64,000 bases of DNA from CAIKMD01 sp963740675. Lineage in GTDB: Bacteria > Pseudomonadota > Alphaproteobacteria > ATCC43930 > CGMCC-115725. The position numbers were made by a program, and so were the translations under genes. The notes under the pieces are model-generated. The model saw nothing but the letters and a program-made list of their open reading frames with translations. It did no database searches and was not told the DNA's origin. This document shows positions 25,953-34,936 of the stretch, one piece after another. The stretch lies in contig CAVUFS010000007.1 of NCBI GenBank assembly GCA_963740675.1, positions 529,785-593,784 of the forward strand, written 5' to 3'. The first letter of the stretch is position 1. Each line of letters opens with the position of its first letter.

Positions 25953-28900
25953 GCCTGCCCGAGCTCTGCATCCGTCGTCCGGTGATGACGACGCTGCTGA
26001 TGCTGGCCTTCGTCATTTTCGGTCTGTTCAGTTATCGGCTGCTTCCCGTCGCCGCGATTCCGAAGGTCGATTTTCCGACCATCGTCGTGACGGGGCATTT
26101 TCCGGGTGCCTCGCCCGAGACCATGGCCGCCTCGGTCGCGACCCCGCTCGAGCGACAATTCTCGACAATCGCCGGCCTCAATTCGATGGTGTCGTCGAGC
26201 GGTTTGGGCATCACCCAAATCACGATGCAGTTCGATTTGACCCGCGACATCGACGGCGCCGCGCTCGACGTTCAGTCCGCCCTGACCTCGGCAGCGCGCA
26301 AGCTGCCGATTCAAATGACCACGCCGCCCAGCTTCCTGAAGGCCAATCCGGCCGACGCGCCGGTCATCTTCCTCAATCTCAACTCGGCCACGATGCCGCT
26401 CTCCGAGGTCGATGAATATGCCGAGACACTGATCGCGCAGCGCCTTTCGACCTTGACCGGCGTCAGCCAGGTCCTGGTCATGGGCCAGCAGAAATTCGCC
26501 GTGCGCGTCCAAGCCAATCCCGAGGCGCTCGCCGCCAAGGGCATGACGCTAGACGATCTGCAGAGCGCCGTCGCAGCCGCCAATTCTTCGACGCCCGTCG
26601 GCACGCTGATGGGGGAGCGGCAAGCCTACACAATCCAGGCGAACGGCCAGCTTCCGCACGCCGCGCAATACCAGAATCTGATCGTCGCCTATCGCAACGG
26701 TGCGCCGGTGCGATTGAAGGATGTCGCCAAAGCCGTCGACAGTGTCGAAGACGACCGCCAGGCGAGTTGGTACAACGGCAATCGCGGGATTCTGCTCGCG
26801 GTGCAGCGCCAGCCGGACGCCAACACGGTCGCGGTCGTCGATTCGGTCAAAGCTCTTATCCCGGTCTTCGAATCGCAGCTTCCCGCGTCGGTCAAGCTCA
26901 ATGTCTTGCTTGATCACTCGATATCGATCCGCAATTCGGTCAACGACGTGCAGACGACACTGCTGATCACCGCAGCGCTCGTCATCCTCGTGATCTTCAT
27001 CTTCCTGCGCAATGTGACCGCGACGTTGATCCCGGCACTGGCGCTGCCGGTCTCGATCATCGGCACCTTCGCCGGCATGGAACTCTTGGGCTACAGCATC
27101 GACAATCTTTCGCTGATGGCGCTGACCCTATCGGTCGGTTTCGTCGTCGACGACGCGATCGTCATGCTCGAAAACATCATGCGCCACGTCGAAGGCGGCG
27201 AACGCGTCATCGACGCCGCGTTCCGCGGCTCGCGCGAAATCGCCTTCACCATCTTGTCGATCACCCTGTCGCTGGTCGCGGTGTTCATCCCGGTTCTGTT
27301 CATGGGCGGCGTGGTCGGCCGCGTCTTCCGTGAATTCGCCGTCACGATCAGCCTCACGATCCTGATCTCGGGCTTCGTCTCGCTGACGCTCACGCCGATG
27401 TTGGCATCGCGGCTCATCAAGGCGCATCACGGCGAGCACCACAATTTCGCCTATCGCCTCTTCGAGCGCGGCTTCGATGCTCTGCTCGCCGGCTACAGGG
27501 CCGGACTGAGCACCGTGATGCGCTGGCGCCGCACCACACTTTTCATCACAATCTGCTCGGTCGCGCTCTCGGGCTATCTCTTCGCCATCGTGCCGAAGGG
27601 TTTCTTCCCGATCGTCGATACCGGCGTGCTGATCGGCTCAACCGAAGCGGCGCAGGACATCTCCATGCAAGCGATGGCCGAGCATACGCTCGACGTCGCG
27701 CGCGTGATCAAGGCGGACCCGAATGTGAGCGACGTCACCGCCTTTGTCGGCGCCGGCGGCAGCAACCCGTCGCTGAACGCCGGGCGGCTCTTCATCCAGC
27801 TCAAGCCGCGCAACGAGCGCGCCTTGTCGGCGACCCAGGTAATTCAGGAACTGCGCCCCAAGGTGGCGCGCGTCGTCGGCATGAACACCTTCTTTCAGCC
27901 GTTGCAGGACATCAATCTCGGCGGGCGTCCATCGAAGAGCCAGTTCCAATACACGCTGCAAGACGGCAACACGGACGAGCTCTACAAATACGCCGGGACG
28001 ATGGAGAGCCGCATGCGCGGGCTCGCCGGCGTCCAGGATGTGACCTCCGATCTGCAGTTGCACAACCGGCTCGCGATGATCGACATCAATCGCGACAAAG
28101 CGGCTCAGATGGGCATCACCGTCGACCAGATCCGCAACACCTTTTACAGCGCGTTCGGCACGCGCCAGATATCGACGATCTACGAGCCGTCGAACAGCTA
28201 TGAAGTGATCCTCGAGCTCGATCCGAACGACCAGCAATCGCCGACCGATCTCTCAAAGATCTACGTGCGCGCCTCATCGGGCCAGATGGTACCGCTGGCC
28301 GCCGTGGCGTCGATCAGCGAAGGCATCGGTCCGGTCACGATCAACCATCAAGGCCAGCTCCCTTCGGTCACGATCTCCTTCAACCTCCAGCCGGGCTACT
28401 CCCTTGGCACGGCCATCAACGAGATCGCGCAGCTCGAGCGCGATGTCGAGCTGCCGGTCTCGGTAAGCAGCAGCTACCAAGGCAACGCCCAAGTCTTCCA
28501 GCAAGCGCTGCAAGGCCAGGGCCTCCTGCTCTCGGCGGCCGTGATCGTCATCTACATCGTGCTCGGCATTCTCTACGAGAGCTTCATCCATCCGATCACG
28601 ATCTTGTCCGGCTTGCCCGCAGCAGCGCTTGGCGCCTTGCTGACATTGATGCTCTTCCATCAGGATATGAGCGTCATCGCCATCATCGGCGTCGTCATGC
28701 TGATCGGCATCGTGAAGAAGAACGCGATCATGATGATCGACTTCGCGCTCGACCGGCAGCGCAACGGCGCGAATGCCGAAGAGGCGATCTTCGATGCCTG
28801 CCTCTTGCGCTTCCGCCCGATCATGATGACCACCATGGCGGCGATCATGGGTGGCTTGCCGATCGCGATCGGCTGGGGCGAAGGCGCCGAGCTCCGGCGC

Positions 28901-29080
28901 CCGCTGGGTCTTGTCGTCGTCGGCGGTCTCGTCGTCTCCCAGTCGCTCACTCTGTTCATCACACCGGTGATCTATCTCTACCTCGAGAAATTCCGACTCT
29001 TGTTCGCACGCGGCGCCGAACCCGCGCCGGCGCTCGGCGTGCCCGAAGGCAGTCATGCCGTGCGCGAAGCTGGCGAATAA
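25949..29080 (+). CDS. RND-family multidrug efflux permease (second system)
   Basis: 1043 residues, beginning MSLPELCIRRPVMTTLLMLA, with the TM4 proton-relay motif VGFVVDDAIVMLENIMRHVE and the TM11-12 region IGIVKKNAIMMIDFAL shared with the divergent copy. It is a full HAE1-type pump, likely proton-driven export of amphiphilic compounds. It overlaps the adaptor gene by 4 bases, and its last 26 bases overlap the start of the TPR protein's signal-peptide frame. No OMF gene follows. Confidence 0.96.
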   Translation: MSLPELCIRRPVMTTLLMLAFVIFGLFSYRLLPVAAIPKVDFPTIVVTGHFPGASPETMAASVATPLERQFSTIAGLNSMVSSSGLGITQITMQFDLTRDIDGAALDVQSALTSAARKLPIQMTTPPSFLKANPADAPVIFLNLNSATMPLSEVDEYAETLIAQRLSTLTGVSQVLVMGQQKFAVRVQANPEALAAKGMTLDDLQSAVAAANSSTPVGTLMGERQAYTIQANGQLPHAAQYQNLIVAYRNGAPVRLKDVAKAVDSVEDDRQASWYNGNRGILLAVQRQPDANTVAVVDSVKALIPVFESQLPASVKLNVLLDHSISIRNSVNDVQTTLLITAALVILVIFIFLRNVTATLIPALALPVSIIGTFAGMELLGYSIDNLSLMALTLSVGFVVDDAIVMLENIMRHVEGGERVIDAAFRGSREIAFTILSITLSLVAVFIPVLFMGGVVGRVFREFAVTISLTILISGFVSLTLTPMLASRLIKAHHGEHHNFAYRLFERGFDALLAGYRAGLSTVMRWRRTTLFITICSVALSGYLFAIVPKGFFPIVDTGVLIGSTEAAQDISMQAMAEHTLDVARVIKADPNVSDVTAFVGAGGSNPSLNAGRLFIQLKPRNERALSATQVIQELRPKVARVVGMNTFFQPLQDINLGGRPSKSQFQYTLQDGNTDELYKYAGTMESRMRGLAGVQDVTSDLQLHNRLAMIDINRDKAAQMGITVDQIRNTFYSAFGTRQISTIYEPSNSYEVILELDPNDQQSPTDLSKIYVRASSGQMVPLAAVASISEGIGPVTINHQGQLPSVTISFNLQPGYSLGTAINEIAQLERDVELPVSVSSSYQGNAQVFQQALQGQGLLLSAAVIVIYIVLGILYESFIHPITILSGLPAAALGALLTLMLFHQDMSVIAIIGVVMLIGIVKKNAIMMIDFALDRQRNGANAEEAIFDACLLRFRPIMMTTMAAIMGGLPIAIGWGEGAELRRPLGLVVVGGLVVSQSLTLFITPVIYLYLEKFRLLFARGAEPAPALGVPEGSHAVREAGE

Positions 29081-29926
29081 GCGCCGCGTCGCTTTCGGTC
29101 TCGTCGCGGCGGCGCTGACGCTCTGCGTAAGCCTTGTCGCCAACGCGGCGGCAGGCCGATGCGCGGCGCGCAAAACGTGCTGCCGCCCCCGCCGATGCCC
29201 GATGCGCAGCGCTACGATCGCTGCCTTCAGCTCGCTCATACCGATCCGCAAAAGGCCTTCGACGATGCCGATGCCTGGCGCAATCTCGGCGGCGGCTTTC
29301 CGGCGCAGCACTGCGCCGCGGTCGCGCTGATCGGCCTCAAGAGATATGCAGACGCCGCGACGCGGCTCGAAGCATTGGCCAACGCCATGATGCAGGCAGG
29401 GCCCGAGATGCGCGGCGACGCGCTGGAGCAGGCCGGCCAGGCATGGCTGCTCGCCGGTAAGCCGAACGAAGCGAAGATCGCTTTCGACGGCGCGCTCGGC
29501 TTCAAGCCGAAGGATGCGGAGTTGCTGATTGACCGCGCGGAAGCCTTCGCCCTCGGCGCCAAATTCTTCGACGCGATCGACGATCTCAACGCCGTGCTCG
29601 ACCAATCGCCCAATCGGGTCGACGCGCTGGTTTATCGCGCCTCCGCTTACCGCCAACTCGGCTCGCTCGATCTTGCCTCCGACGACATCGAGCGCGCGCT
29701 GCGCCTTGATCCGAATTCCGTCGCCGGCCTTCTCGAGCGTGGCAATCTACGCCGGCAGAAGGACGATAACGCCGGCGCCAAGGCCGATTGGCAGCAAGTG
29801 ATGAAACTGGGCGCCGGCACGCCGTCGGCCGCGTCGGCGCAGGACAATCTCGCGCACCTCACCGATCAACCCGCAAGCGGGCAAAGCCTGATCACCGGCC
29901 CGACGGCACCGAAAGCCAAGCCCTAA
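29055..29926 (+). CDS. secreted TPR-repeat protein, probable frameshift after the signal peptide
   Basis: Frame 29055 encodes a convincing signal peptide (KRRVAFGLVAAALTLCVSLV then ANAAAG). From 29159 another frame carries the mature protein, with AQNVLPPPPMPDAQRYDRCL and about four tetratricopeptide repeats (residues 60-200, with ALVYRASAYRQLGSLDLASD and LLERGNLRRQKDDNAGAK). One missing base near 29150-29158 would join them into a ~290-residue periplasmic TPR protein; without it the product would start at 29159 and stay cytoplasmic. TPRs mediate protein-protein contacts. Position after the RND permease suggests an accessory periplasmic role, but this is only context. Confidence 0.75.
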
Positions 29927-29952
29927 GCACCGCGACGCCAAGGCCGCGGCAC

Positions 29953-30624
29953 TTAGAAATCGAGATCGGCGTAGTGCTTGGGCGGCGGCACGCCGGGCAC
30001 GGTGTCGGCGAGGATTGGCCGGAAGCTCGGCCGCGATTTCACCCGCGCATACCATTCCTTTGCCGGCTCGAACTCGTCCCAGGCAACATCGCCGAGGTAG
30101 TCGAGGACCGAGAGATGCGCCGCGGCGGTCACGTCGGCGAGCGAGAAATAATCCCCCGCCAACCAGCCGCGATAACGCTCCGTCAGATAGGCGACGTAGT
30201 CGAGATGGTATTTGAGATTGGCTTTGGCGGCGCGGATCACCGACGAGTTGGGCGCACCGACGCCGAGGAATCGCTTGGTGAATTTTTCCGTCACCAGCGG
30301 CTCGGTGACCTCGCGGTTCATCTTGATATCGAACCAGGCGACGAGGCGACGGACCTCGGCGCGGTCGGTCGGGTTGAGCCCCAAGAGCAACTTCTCGCGA
30401 TAGACTTCGTCGAGATATTCGGCGATCGCACTCGCCTCGGCGAGCACCGTACCATCGGGCTCGATCAGGACGGGCACATCGCAGGCCGGGTTGAGCGCGA
30501 CGAATTCGGCCCGCCGTTCCCACACTTTCTCGACCTGCATCGAGAATTCGAGATTCTTCTCTTGCAGCACCAAGCGGATTTTGCGCGACAGCGGCGACAG
30601 CCAGAGGTGATAAAGGAGACGCAT
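29953..30624 (-). CDS. glutathione S-transferase family protein
   Basis: 223 residues. The thioredoxin-like N-terminal domain starts MRLLYHLWLSPLSRKIRLVL, with the Ser/Pro-containing active-site loop and the cis-Pro CDVPVLIEPDG and EASAIAEYLDE elements that bind the gamma-Glu of glutathione. The helical C-terminal domain contains YFSLADVTAAAHLSVLDYLG. It would conjugate or reduce electrophiles with glutathione in the cytosol. Single gene, convergent with the TPR protein by 26 bases. Substrate unknown. Confidence 0.93.
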   Translation of the reverse strand: MRLLYHLWLSPLSRKIRLVLQEKNLEFSMQVEKVWERRAEFVALNPACDVPVLIEPDGTVLAEASAIAEYLDEVYREKLLLGLNPTDRAEVRRLVAWFDIKMNREVTEPLVTEKFTKRFLGVGAPNSSVIRAAKANLKYHLDYVAYLTERYRGWLAGDYFSLADVTAAAHLSVLDYLGDVAWDEFEPAKEWYARVKSRPSFRPILADTVPGVPPPKHYADLDF

Positions 30625-30715
30625 GGGACGACTGTCTCATAGCGCCGGAAGAGGGTAAAGCCGATTGGACAGTTTGCCGCTCGTCTTCGGCAAATCGATA
30701 GGTTATGGGATTGGG

Positions 30716-31309
30716 ATGATGACGGCCGTCGAGCGCAAGGAAGCCACTGCCCTGATCGATTTCTGGTTCGGCCCGCCGCGCTCGCCGACCCGTTTTCAGC
30801 AACGTGATATCTGGTTCAAGGCCGATCCGGCTTTCGATCAGCAATGTCGCGATCAGTTCGGCGCACTGCGCGAGCGCGCCGCCGCCGGCGACTGTGCCGA
30901 TTGGGCGCTCGAGGCTGAACCTTGCCTCGCGCTCATCCTGATGCTGGATCAACTACCGCGAAATCTTTTCCGCGGCCGGGCCCAAGCCTTCGCCACGGAT
31001 GCGCCGGCGCGGGAGGCCGCGAGGGTGGCGCTGTCGCGCGGCTTCGACCGATCGCTGCCGGCGACTTGGCGGCAATTCATCTACCTGCCCTTCGAGCACA
31101 GCGAGGAGCTTGCCGATCAGGAACTCAGCGTGAAGCTCGCTACCAACCTGGCGCGCGACCCGGCCTTTGCCAGCGCGCTCGATTATGCCCAGCGCCATCA
31201 CGTCATCATCGCGCGCTTCGGGCGCTTTCCGCATCGCAACGCCGCGCTCGGCCGGGTTTCAACCGCCGAAGAGGAAGCTTTTCTGAAAGAGCCGAACTCG
31301 TCTTTTTGA
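30716..31309 (+). CDS. DUF924-family protein
   Basis: 198 residues from the ATG at 30716; a TTG at 30665 is in frame but has a poor context. It has the DUF924 hallmarks IDFWFGPPRSPTRFQQRDIW near the N-terminus, then MLDQLPRNLFRGRAQAFATD, FIYLPFEHSE, and the C-terminal ARFGRFPHRNAALGR. The fold is an all-helical TPR-like domain and the function is unknown. It converges with the SDR at 31337. Confidence 0.92.
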   Translation: MMTAVERKEATALIDFWFGPPRSPTRFQQRDIWFKADPAFDQQCRDQFGALRERAAAGDCADWALEAEPCLALILMLDQLPRNLFRGRAQAFATDAPAREAARVALSRGFDRSLPATWRQFIYLPFEHSEELADQELSVKLATNLARDPAFASALDYAQRHHVIIARFGRFPHRNAALGRVSTAEEEAFLKEPNSSF

Positions 31310-31336
31310 GCCGTGGAGCGTTAGACCCGGCCAGCG

Positions 31337-32284
31337 CTAGACAAGGCTGGGATTGAGATGGCCCGCCCGGCGGAAGCGATCGAGATAGGTCGGCAGGATG
31401 AGTTCGAGCGCGGTTGGCGTGATGCCGAGTTCGGCGAGGCCAGGCATGCCCGGGACCGCGATCGAATCATGCCGCAGCATTCGCACCTGATCGCGGGTGA
31501 GGATCGGCTTCGGCAGCCATTCGAGGAAGAACGCTTCGAGCGACGCCAGACCGAAGGGAACCGACATCAGCAGCCGCTTGCGGCCCGTCACCTGGAGAAT
31601 CATCTCGAAGAGTTGGCGCATCGTGAAGATCGCGGGCCCGGCAAGCGCGTAGGTCTTGCCCTCGCTGTCGTCGCGCGACAGCGCCGCCGACACCGCTGCA
31701 GCGACATCGCCGACATAAACCGGCTGGAACTTCGTCGCGCCGCCGCCGACCAGCGGCAGGATCGGCGAGACTCGTGCCATCGCGCCGAAGCGGTTGAAGA
31801 AATCGTCTTCCGGCCCGAAGACCAGCGAGGGGCGGAAAATGGTCGCGCCGGGGAACGCTGCACGCACCGCAGCCTCGCCCGCAGCCTTGCTGCGGGCATA
31901 GGCCGAACTCGAATTCGCGTCGGCGCTGAGCGCCGAGATATGCACGAAGCGTTTGACGCCGGCGTTCTTGGCAAGCGTTGCAAGCTGCCCCGGGCCGCGA
32001 TGATGCGCGACATCGAAACGCTGCTTGCCGCGCTCGTAAAGGATGCCGACGAGATTGACCACGGCATCTGCGCCGGCGACGACCGCGGCAACCGCGCGCT
32101 CGTCGCGGAGATCGGCGCTGAACGGCGCGATCTGACCGACATCGCCCATGGGCCGCAGGAAACCGGCGCTGCTGGCATGGCGAGCGCAGGCCGCGATAAC
32201 CGCGCCGTCGCGCGCGAGATCGCGCACGACATAGCGCCCGATAAAGCCTGAGGCTCCAAAAACGGCGATACGACGAGACGTCAT
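31337..32284 (-). CDS. NDUFA9-like atypical SDR (complex I-associated NAD(P)-binding protein)
   Basis: 315 residues. It begins RRIAVFGASGFIGRYVVRDL with the GxxGxxG dinucleotide motif and has HISALSADANSSSAYARSKA in the family region, then FRPSLVFGPEDDFFNRF. These features match the COQ11/NDUFA9 atypical SDR group common in alphaproteobacteria, associated with complex I assembly or quinone metabolism. It may bind NADP structurally rather than catalyse a reaction. It lies upstream of tRNA-Leu on the opposite strand. Confidence 0.9.
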   Translation of the reverse strand: MTSRRIAVFGASGFIGRYVVRDLARDGAVIAACARHASSAGFLRPMGDVGQIAPFSADLRDERAVAAVVAGADAVVNLVGILYERGKQRFDVAHHRGPGQLATLAKNAGVKRFVHISALSADANSSSAYARSKAAGEAAVRAAFPGATIFRPSLVFGPEDDFFNRFGAMARVSPILPLVGGGATKFQPVYVGDVAAAVSAALSRDDSEGKTYALAGPAIFTMRQLFEMILQVTGRKRLLMSVPFGLASLEAFFLEWLPKPILTRDQVRMLRHDSIAVPGMPGLAELGITPTALELILPTYLDRFRRAGHLNPSLV

Positions 32285-32355
32285 GGCAAGGCTCTATACA
32301 ATAGCAAAGCGACGCTTGCGAGCGCCCGAATCAGTCCTGCAAACGGGTCCTGCAA

Positions 32356-32384
32356 TTGACAGAACGCGGCCTGCCGCCTAATCA
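32356..32384 (+). promoter_or_regulatory. promoter of tRNA-Leu
   Basis: A perfect -35 TTGACA (32356-32361), a 17-base spacer and TAATCA (32379-32384) as a weaker -10. Transcription would begin around 32391, just ahead of the tRNA at 32393. Position and the consensus -35 support the call. Confidence 0.6.
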
Positions 32385-32392
32385 CCGCCGGG

Positions 32393-32479
32393 GCCCTGGT
32401 GGCGGAATTGGTAGACGCGCTAGATTCAGGTTCTAGTGATCGAAAGGTCGTGGAAGTTCGAGTCTTCTCCAGGGCACCA
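32393..32479 (+). tRNA. tRNA-Leu (CAG)
   Basis: 87 bases including an encoded CCA. The 7-bp acceptor stem is GCCCTGG/CCAGGGC. The D-loop contains GGTAGACGC. The anticodon stem CTAGA/TCTAG encloses loop TTCAGGT, giving anticodon CAG. The long variable arm (TGATCGAAAGGTCG) is as expected for a class II tRNA, and the T-arm contains GTTCGAGTC. It reads CUG leucine codons, the dominant Leu codon in this GC-rich genome. Confidence 0.97.
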
Positions 32480-32518
32480 AGCCATCTCGGCGCGCACCAC
32501 CGATAGTGACGGCAGAAC

Positions 32519-33130
32519 GTGACGATCCATTTTCATCAAGGCGATCTTCCGGCCGGCATTAATTTCGGCGCGAGCGTCGCCATCGACACCGAGACCATGG
32601 GTCTCAATCCGCTGCGCGACCGGCTCTGCCTCGCGCAGCTTTCGGCGGGCGACGGCGACAGCCATCTCGTCCAGTTCATGCCCGGCCAGTACAACGCGCC
32701 CAATCTGCGCGCCCTCCTGACCGACCCGAAAGTGCTGAAGCTCTTTCATTTCGGGCGTTTCGATATCGCGGTGATGGCGCATTACCTGGGCGTTGTCGCG
32801 GCGCCGGTCTATTGCACCAAGATCGCCTCGAAGCTCGTACGCACCTTCACCGACAAGCACGGGCTAAAGGATCTCTGCCGTGATCTCTTGGGCGTCGAAA
32901 TCTCGAAGCAGCAGCAAAGCTCCGATTGGGGCGCGCCGGTCCTGACCGAGGAGCAAAAACGCTACGCCGCCTCGGACGTCCTCCATCTCCACGCGCTCAA
33001 GGCCAAGCTGGACACCATGCTGGTACGCGAAAACCGGCAGCAGCTCGCCCTCGCCTGCTTCGCTTTCCTGCCGACCCGGGCCTTCCTGGACCTGACCGGC
33101 TTCGAAAACGCCGATATTTTCGAACATTGA
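32519..33130 (+). CDS. ribonuclease D-like 3'-5' exonuclease
   Basis: 203 residues from a GTG start. The DEDDy exonuclease core is visible: VAIDTETMGLNPLRDRL (motif I), LFHFGRFDIAVM (motif II) and YAASDVLHLHALKAKL (motif III, Tyr and Asp). It is much shorter than E. coli RNase D because the HRDC domains are absent, which is typical of the short alphaproteobacterial form upstream of kpsF. Expected role: 3' trimming of structured RNAs, including tRNA precursors. Confidence 0.93.
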   Translation: MTIHFHQGDLPAGINFGASVAIDTETMGLNPLRDRLCLAQLSAGDGDSHLVQFMPGQYNAPNLRALLTDPKVLKLFHFGRFDIAVMAHYLGVVAAPVYCTKIASKLVRTFTDKHGLKDLCRDLLGVEISKQQQSSDWGAPVLTEEQKRYAASDVLHLHALKAKLDTMLVRENRQQLALACFAFLPTRAFLDLTGFENADIFEH

Positions 33131-33175
33131 GATTTTTGCTGCACTGCGGCATAAATTCCCCCAATCCTCCACGCG

Positions 33176-33205
33176 TTGACCGCGCCAGGGAGGTGGCGGC
33201 ATAGT
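33176..33205 (+). promoter_or_regulatory. promoter for the kpsF-lpt operon
   Basis: TTGACC (33176-33181), an 18-base spacer and CATAGT (33200-33205), matching five and four consensus bases. It lies in the 168-base gap between the RNase D gene and kpsF and would leave a leader of about 85 bases. No terminator is visible after RNase D, so read-through from upstream is also possible. Confidence 0.5.
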
Positions 33206-33298
33206 TAGCCCTAAGAAGATTGGGCAGGGTGCCGTATCGCCAGGGATGGCCGCGGCCACCCCTTTATCCGCAGCAGCAAAAGGCCTGGTCCCTCAGGG

Positions 33299-34270
33299 AT
33301 GCCTAAAGACGCAGTCGATAACACGCTGGCCGTTGCCCGCCGCGTTCTCAAGACCGAGATCGCCGGCCTGACCGCGCTTGCCGCCGAGTTGAACGGCCGC
33401 TTTTCGGAAGCCGTCAATCTGTTGGCGGCCGCCAAGGGCCGGGTCACCGTTACCGGCATGGGCAAGAGCGGCCATATCGCGCGCAAGATCGCTGCGACTT
33501 TCGCCTCGACCGGAACACCGGCGCAATTCGTCCATCCCGCCGAAGCGAGCCATGGCGATCTGGGCATGATCGCCTCAGGCGATGCCGTGCTCGCTCTATC
33601 CAATTCCGGCGAGACCGCCGAGCTTGCCGATATCGTTGCCTATACGCGCCGCTTTCGCATTCCGCTGGTCGCGGTGACTCGCCGCGACGGCAGCGCCCTG
33701 GGCGGTGCCGCCGATGTCACGCTGGTCCTGCCGGACATCGAGGAAGGCTGCCCGATGGGCCTCGCGCCGATGAGCTCGACGACGATGACGCTCGCTTTGG
33801 GCGATGCGCTCGCCGCGGCGATGATGGAGCGCAAAGGCTTCTCGAGCGCCGATTTTCACAGCCTTCATCCCGGCGGCCAGCTCGGCCGGCAATTACTGAC
33901 CGTCCGCGACCTTATGCATGTCGGCGATGCCATGCCGCTGGTGGCGCTGGGCACGAAGATGGCCGACGCCATCCTCACCATGTCCGAAAAGACGTTTGGC
34001 TGCGTCGGGGTGACCGATGCGTCGAGGCGGCTGGTCGGGATCGTCACCGATGGCGATTTGCGCCGTCATATGGCAGATGATTTGCTGTGCTCGACCGTTG
34101 ATCAGGTGATGACGAAGCAGCCGAAGACCATCCGGCCGCAAGCCCTCGCCGCCGAGGCGCTGGGCCGCATGAACCAGCAAGCGATCACCAGCCTCTTCGC
34201 CGTCGATGACGAGAGCCGGCCGTTGGGCATCGTCCGCATCCACGACTGCTTGCGCGCAGGCATCGCATGA
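33299..34270 (+). CDS. kdsD: D-arabinose-5-phosphate isomerase (KpsF/KdsD)
   Basis: 323 residues. The N-terminal SIS sugar-isomerase domain contains VTGMGKSGHIARKIAATFAS and the catalytic-region stretch HPAEASHGDLGMI; two C-terminal CBS domains follow (about residues 200-323, LLTVRDLMHVG and VDQVMTKQPKTIRP). It converts ribulose-5-phosphate to arabinose-5-phosphate, the first step to Kdo for LPS. It leads the lptC-lptA-lptB-rpoN series; the ATGA at 34267-34270 overlaps an lptC start. Confidence 0.96.
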   Translation: MPKDAVDNTLAVARRVLKTEIAGLTALAAELNGRFSEAVNLLAAAKGRVTVTGMGKSGHIARKIAATFASTGTPAQFVHPAEASHGDLGMIASGDAVLALSNSGETAELADIVAYTRRFRIPLVAVTRRDGSALGGAADVTLVLPDIEEGCPMGLAPMSSTTMTLALGDALAAAMMERKGFSSADFHSLHPGGQLGRQLLTVRDLMHVGDAMPLVALGTKMADAILTMSEKTFGCVGVTDASRRLVGIVTDGDLRRHMADDLLCSTVDQVMTKQPKTIRPQALAAEALGRMNQQAITSLFAVDDESRPLGIVRIHDCLRAGIA

Positions 34271-34303
34271 GCGCGCGCCAAGCCGAATTCGCCGACCGCC
34301 TCG

Positions 34304-34936
34304 TTGCGCGCGCTGCGCCGCCGTCTGCACTTCGGCGACACGCGCAGCCACAGCCGCTTCGTCCAGCGCAGCAAATGGATTCTGCCGAGCCTGGCCGTGA
34401 GCCTGTTGCTGCTGGTCGCGACTTGGCCGCAGCTCAAATCGGCAATGGACCGGCTGCATTTCACCGTGCCGCGCATCGATATCAGCGACGCGCGCAACCT
34501 GCGCATGGTGGATCCGCGCTATACCGGCATCGATCGTCAAAACCGTCCCTATGTGCTGACCGCCTCGACCGCGACGCAAGCTTCGGGGTCCGACGACATC
34601 GTTTCGCTGACCTTGCCGAAAGCCGACATGACCACGAATAGCGGCAATTGGATCGAGGTGACGTCTTACACCGGCACCTACCAGCCGCAGCCGCAATTGC
34701 TCGACCTCTACGGCGATGTCGAGCTCTATCAGGATCGCGGCAACGAGTTCCACACCGACAGCGCGAGCATCGACGTCGCCAACGGCACGGCGAAAAGCGA
34801 TCAGCCCGTGACCGGTCACGGTCCGTTCGGTCATGTCACCGCCGAGGGCTTTACCATGCTCGACCGCGGCGCGGTGATTCAATTCACCGGCAAAACCAAT
34901 CTCACGCTGCTGCCGCGGCCCAAGGACGCCGAATGA
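34304..34936 (+). CDS. lptC: LPS export component LptC
   Basis: 211 residues from a TTG at 34304: one N-terminal membrane helix (SKWILPSLAVSLLLLVATWP) and a periplasmic beta-jellyroll LptC domain. It hands LPS from LptB2FG to LptA. The natural start may be the ATG at 34267, which overlaps the kpsF stop and encodes MSARQAEFADRLV in another frame; one extra base near 34296-34305 would join the frames. As written, the TTG start still yields a complete anchor and domain. The stop overlaps the lptA start by 4 bases. Confidence 0.88.
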   Translation: MRALRRRLHFGDTRSHSRFVQRSKWILPSLAVSLLLLVATWPQLKSAMDRLHFTVPRIDISDARNLRMVDPRYTGIDRQNRPYVLTASTATQASGSDDIVSLTLPKADMTTNSGNWIEVTSYTGTYQPQPQLLDLYGDVELYQDRGNEFHTDSASIDVANGTAKSDQPVTGHGPFGHVTAEGFTMLDRGAVIQFTGKTNLTLLPRPKDAE

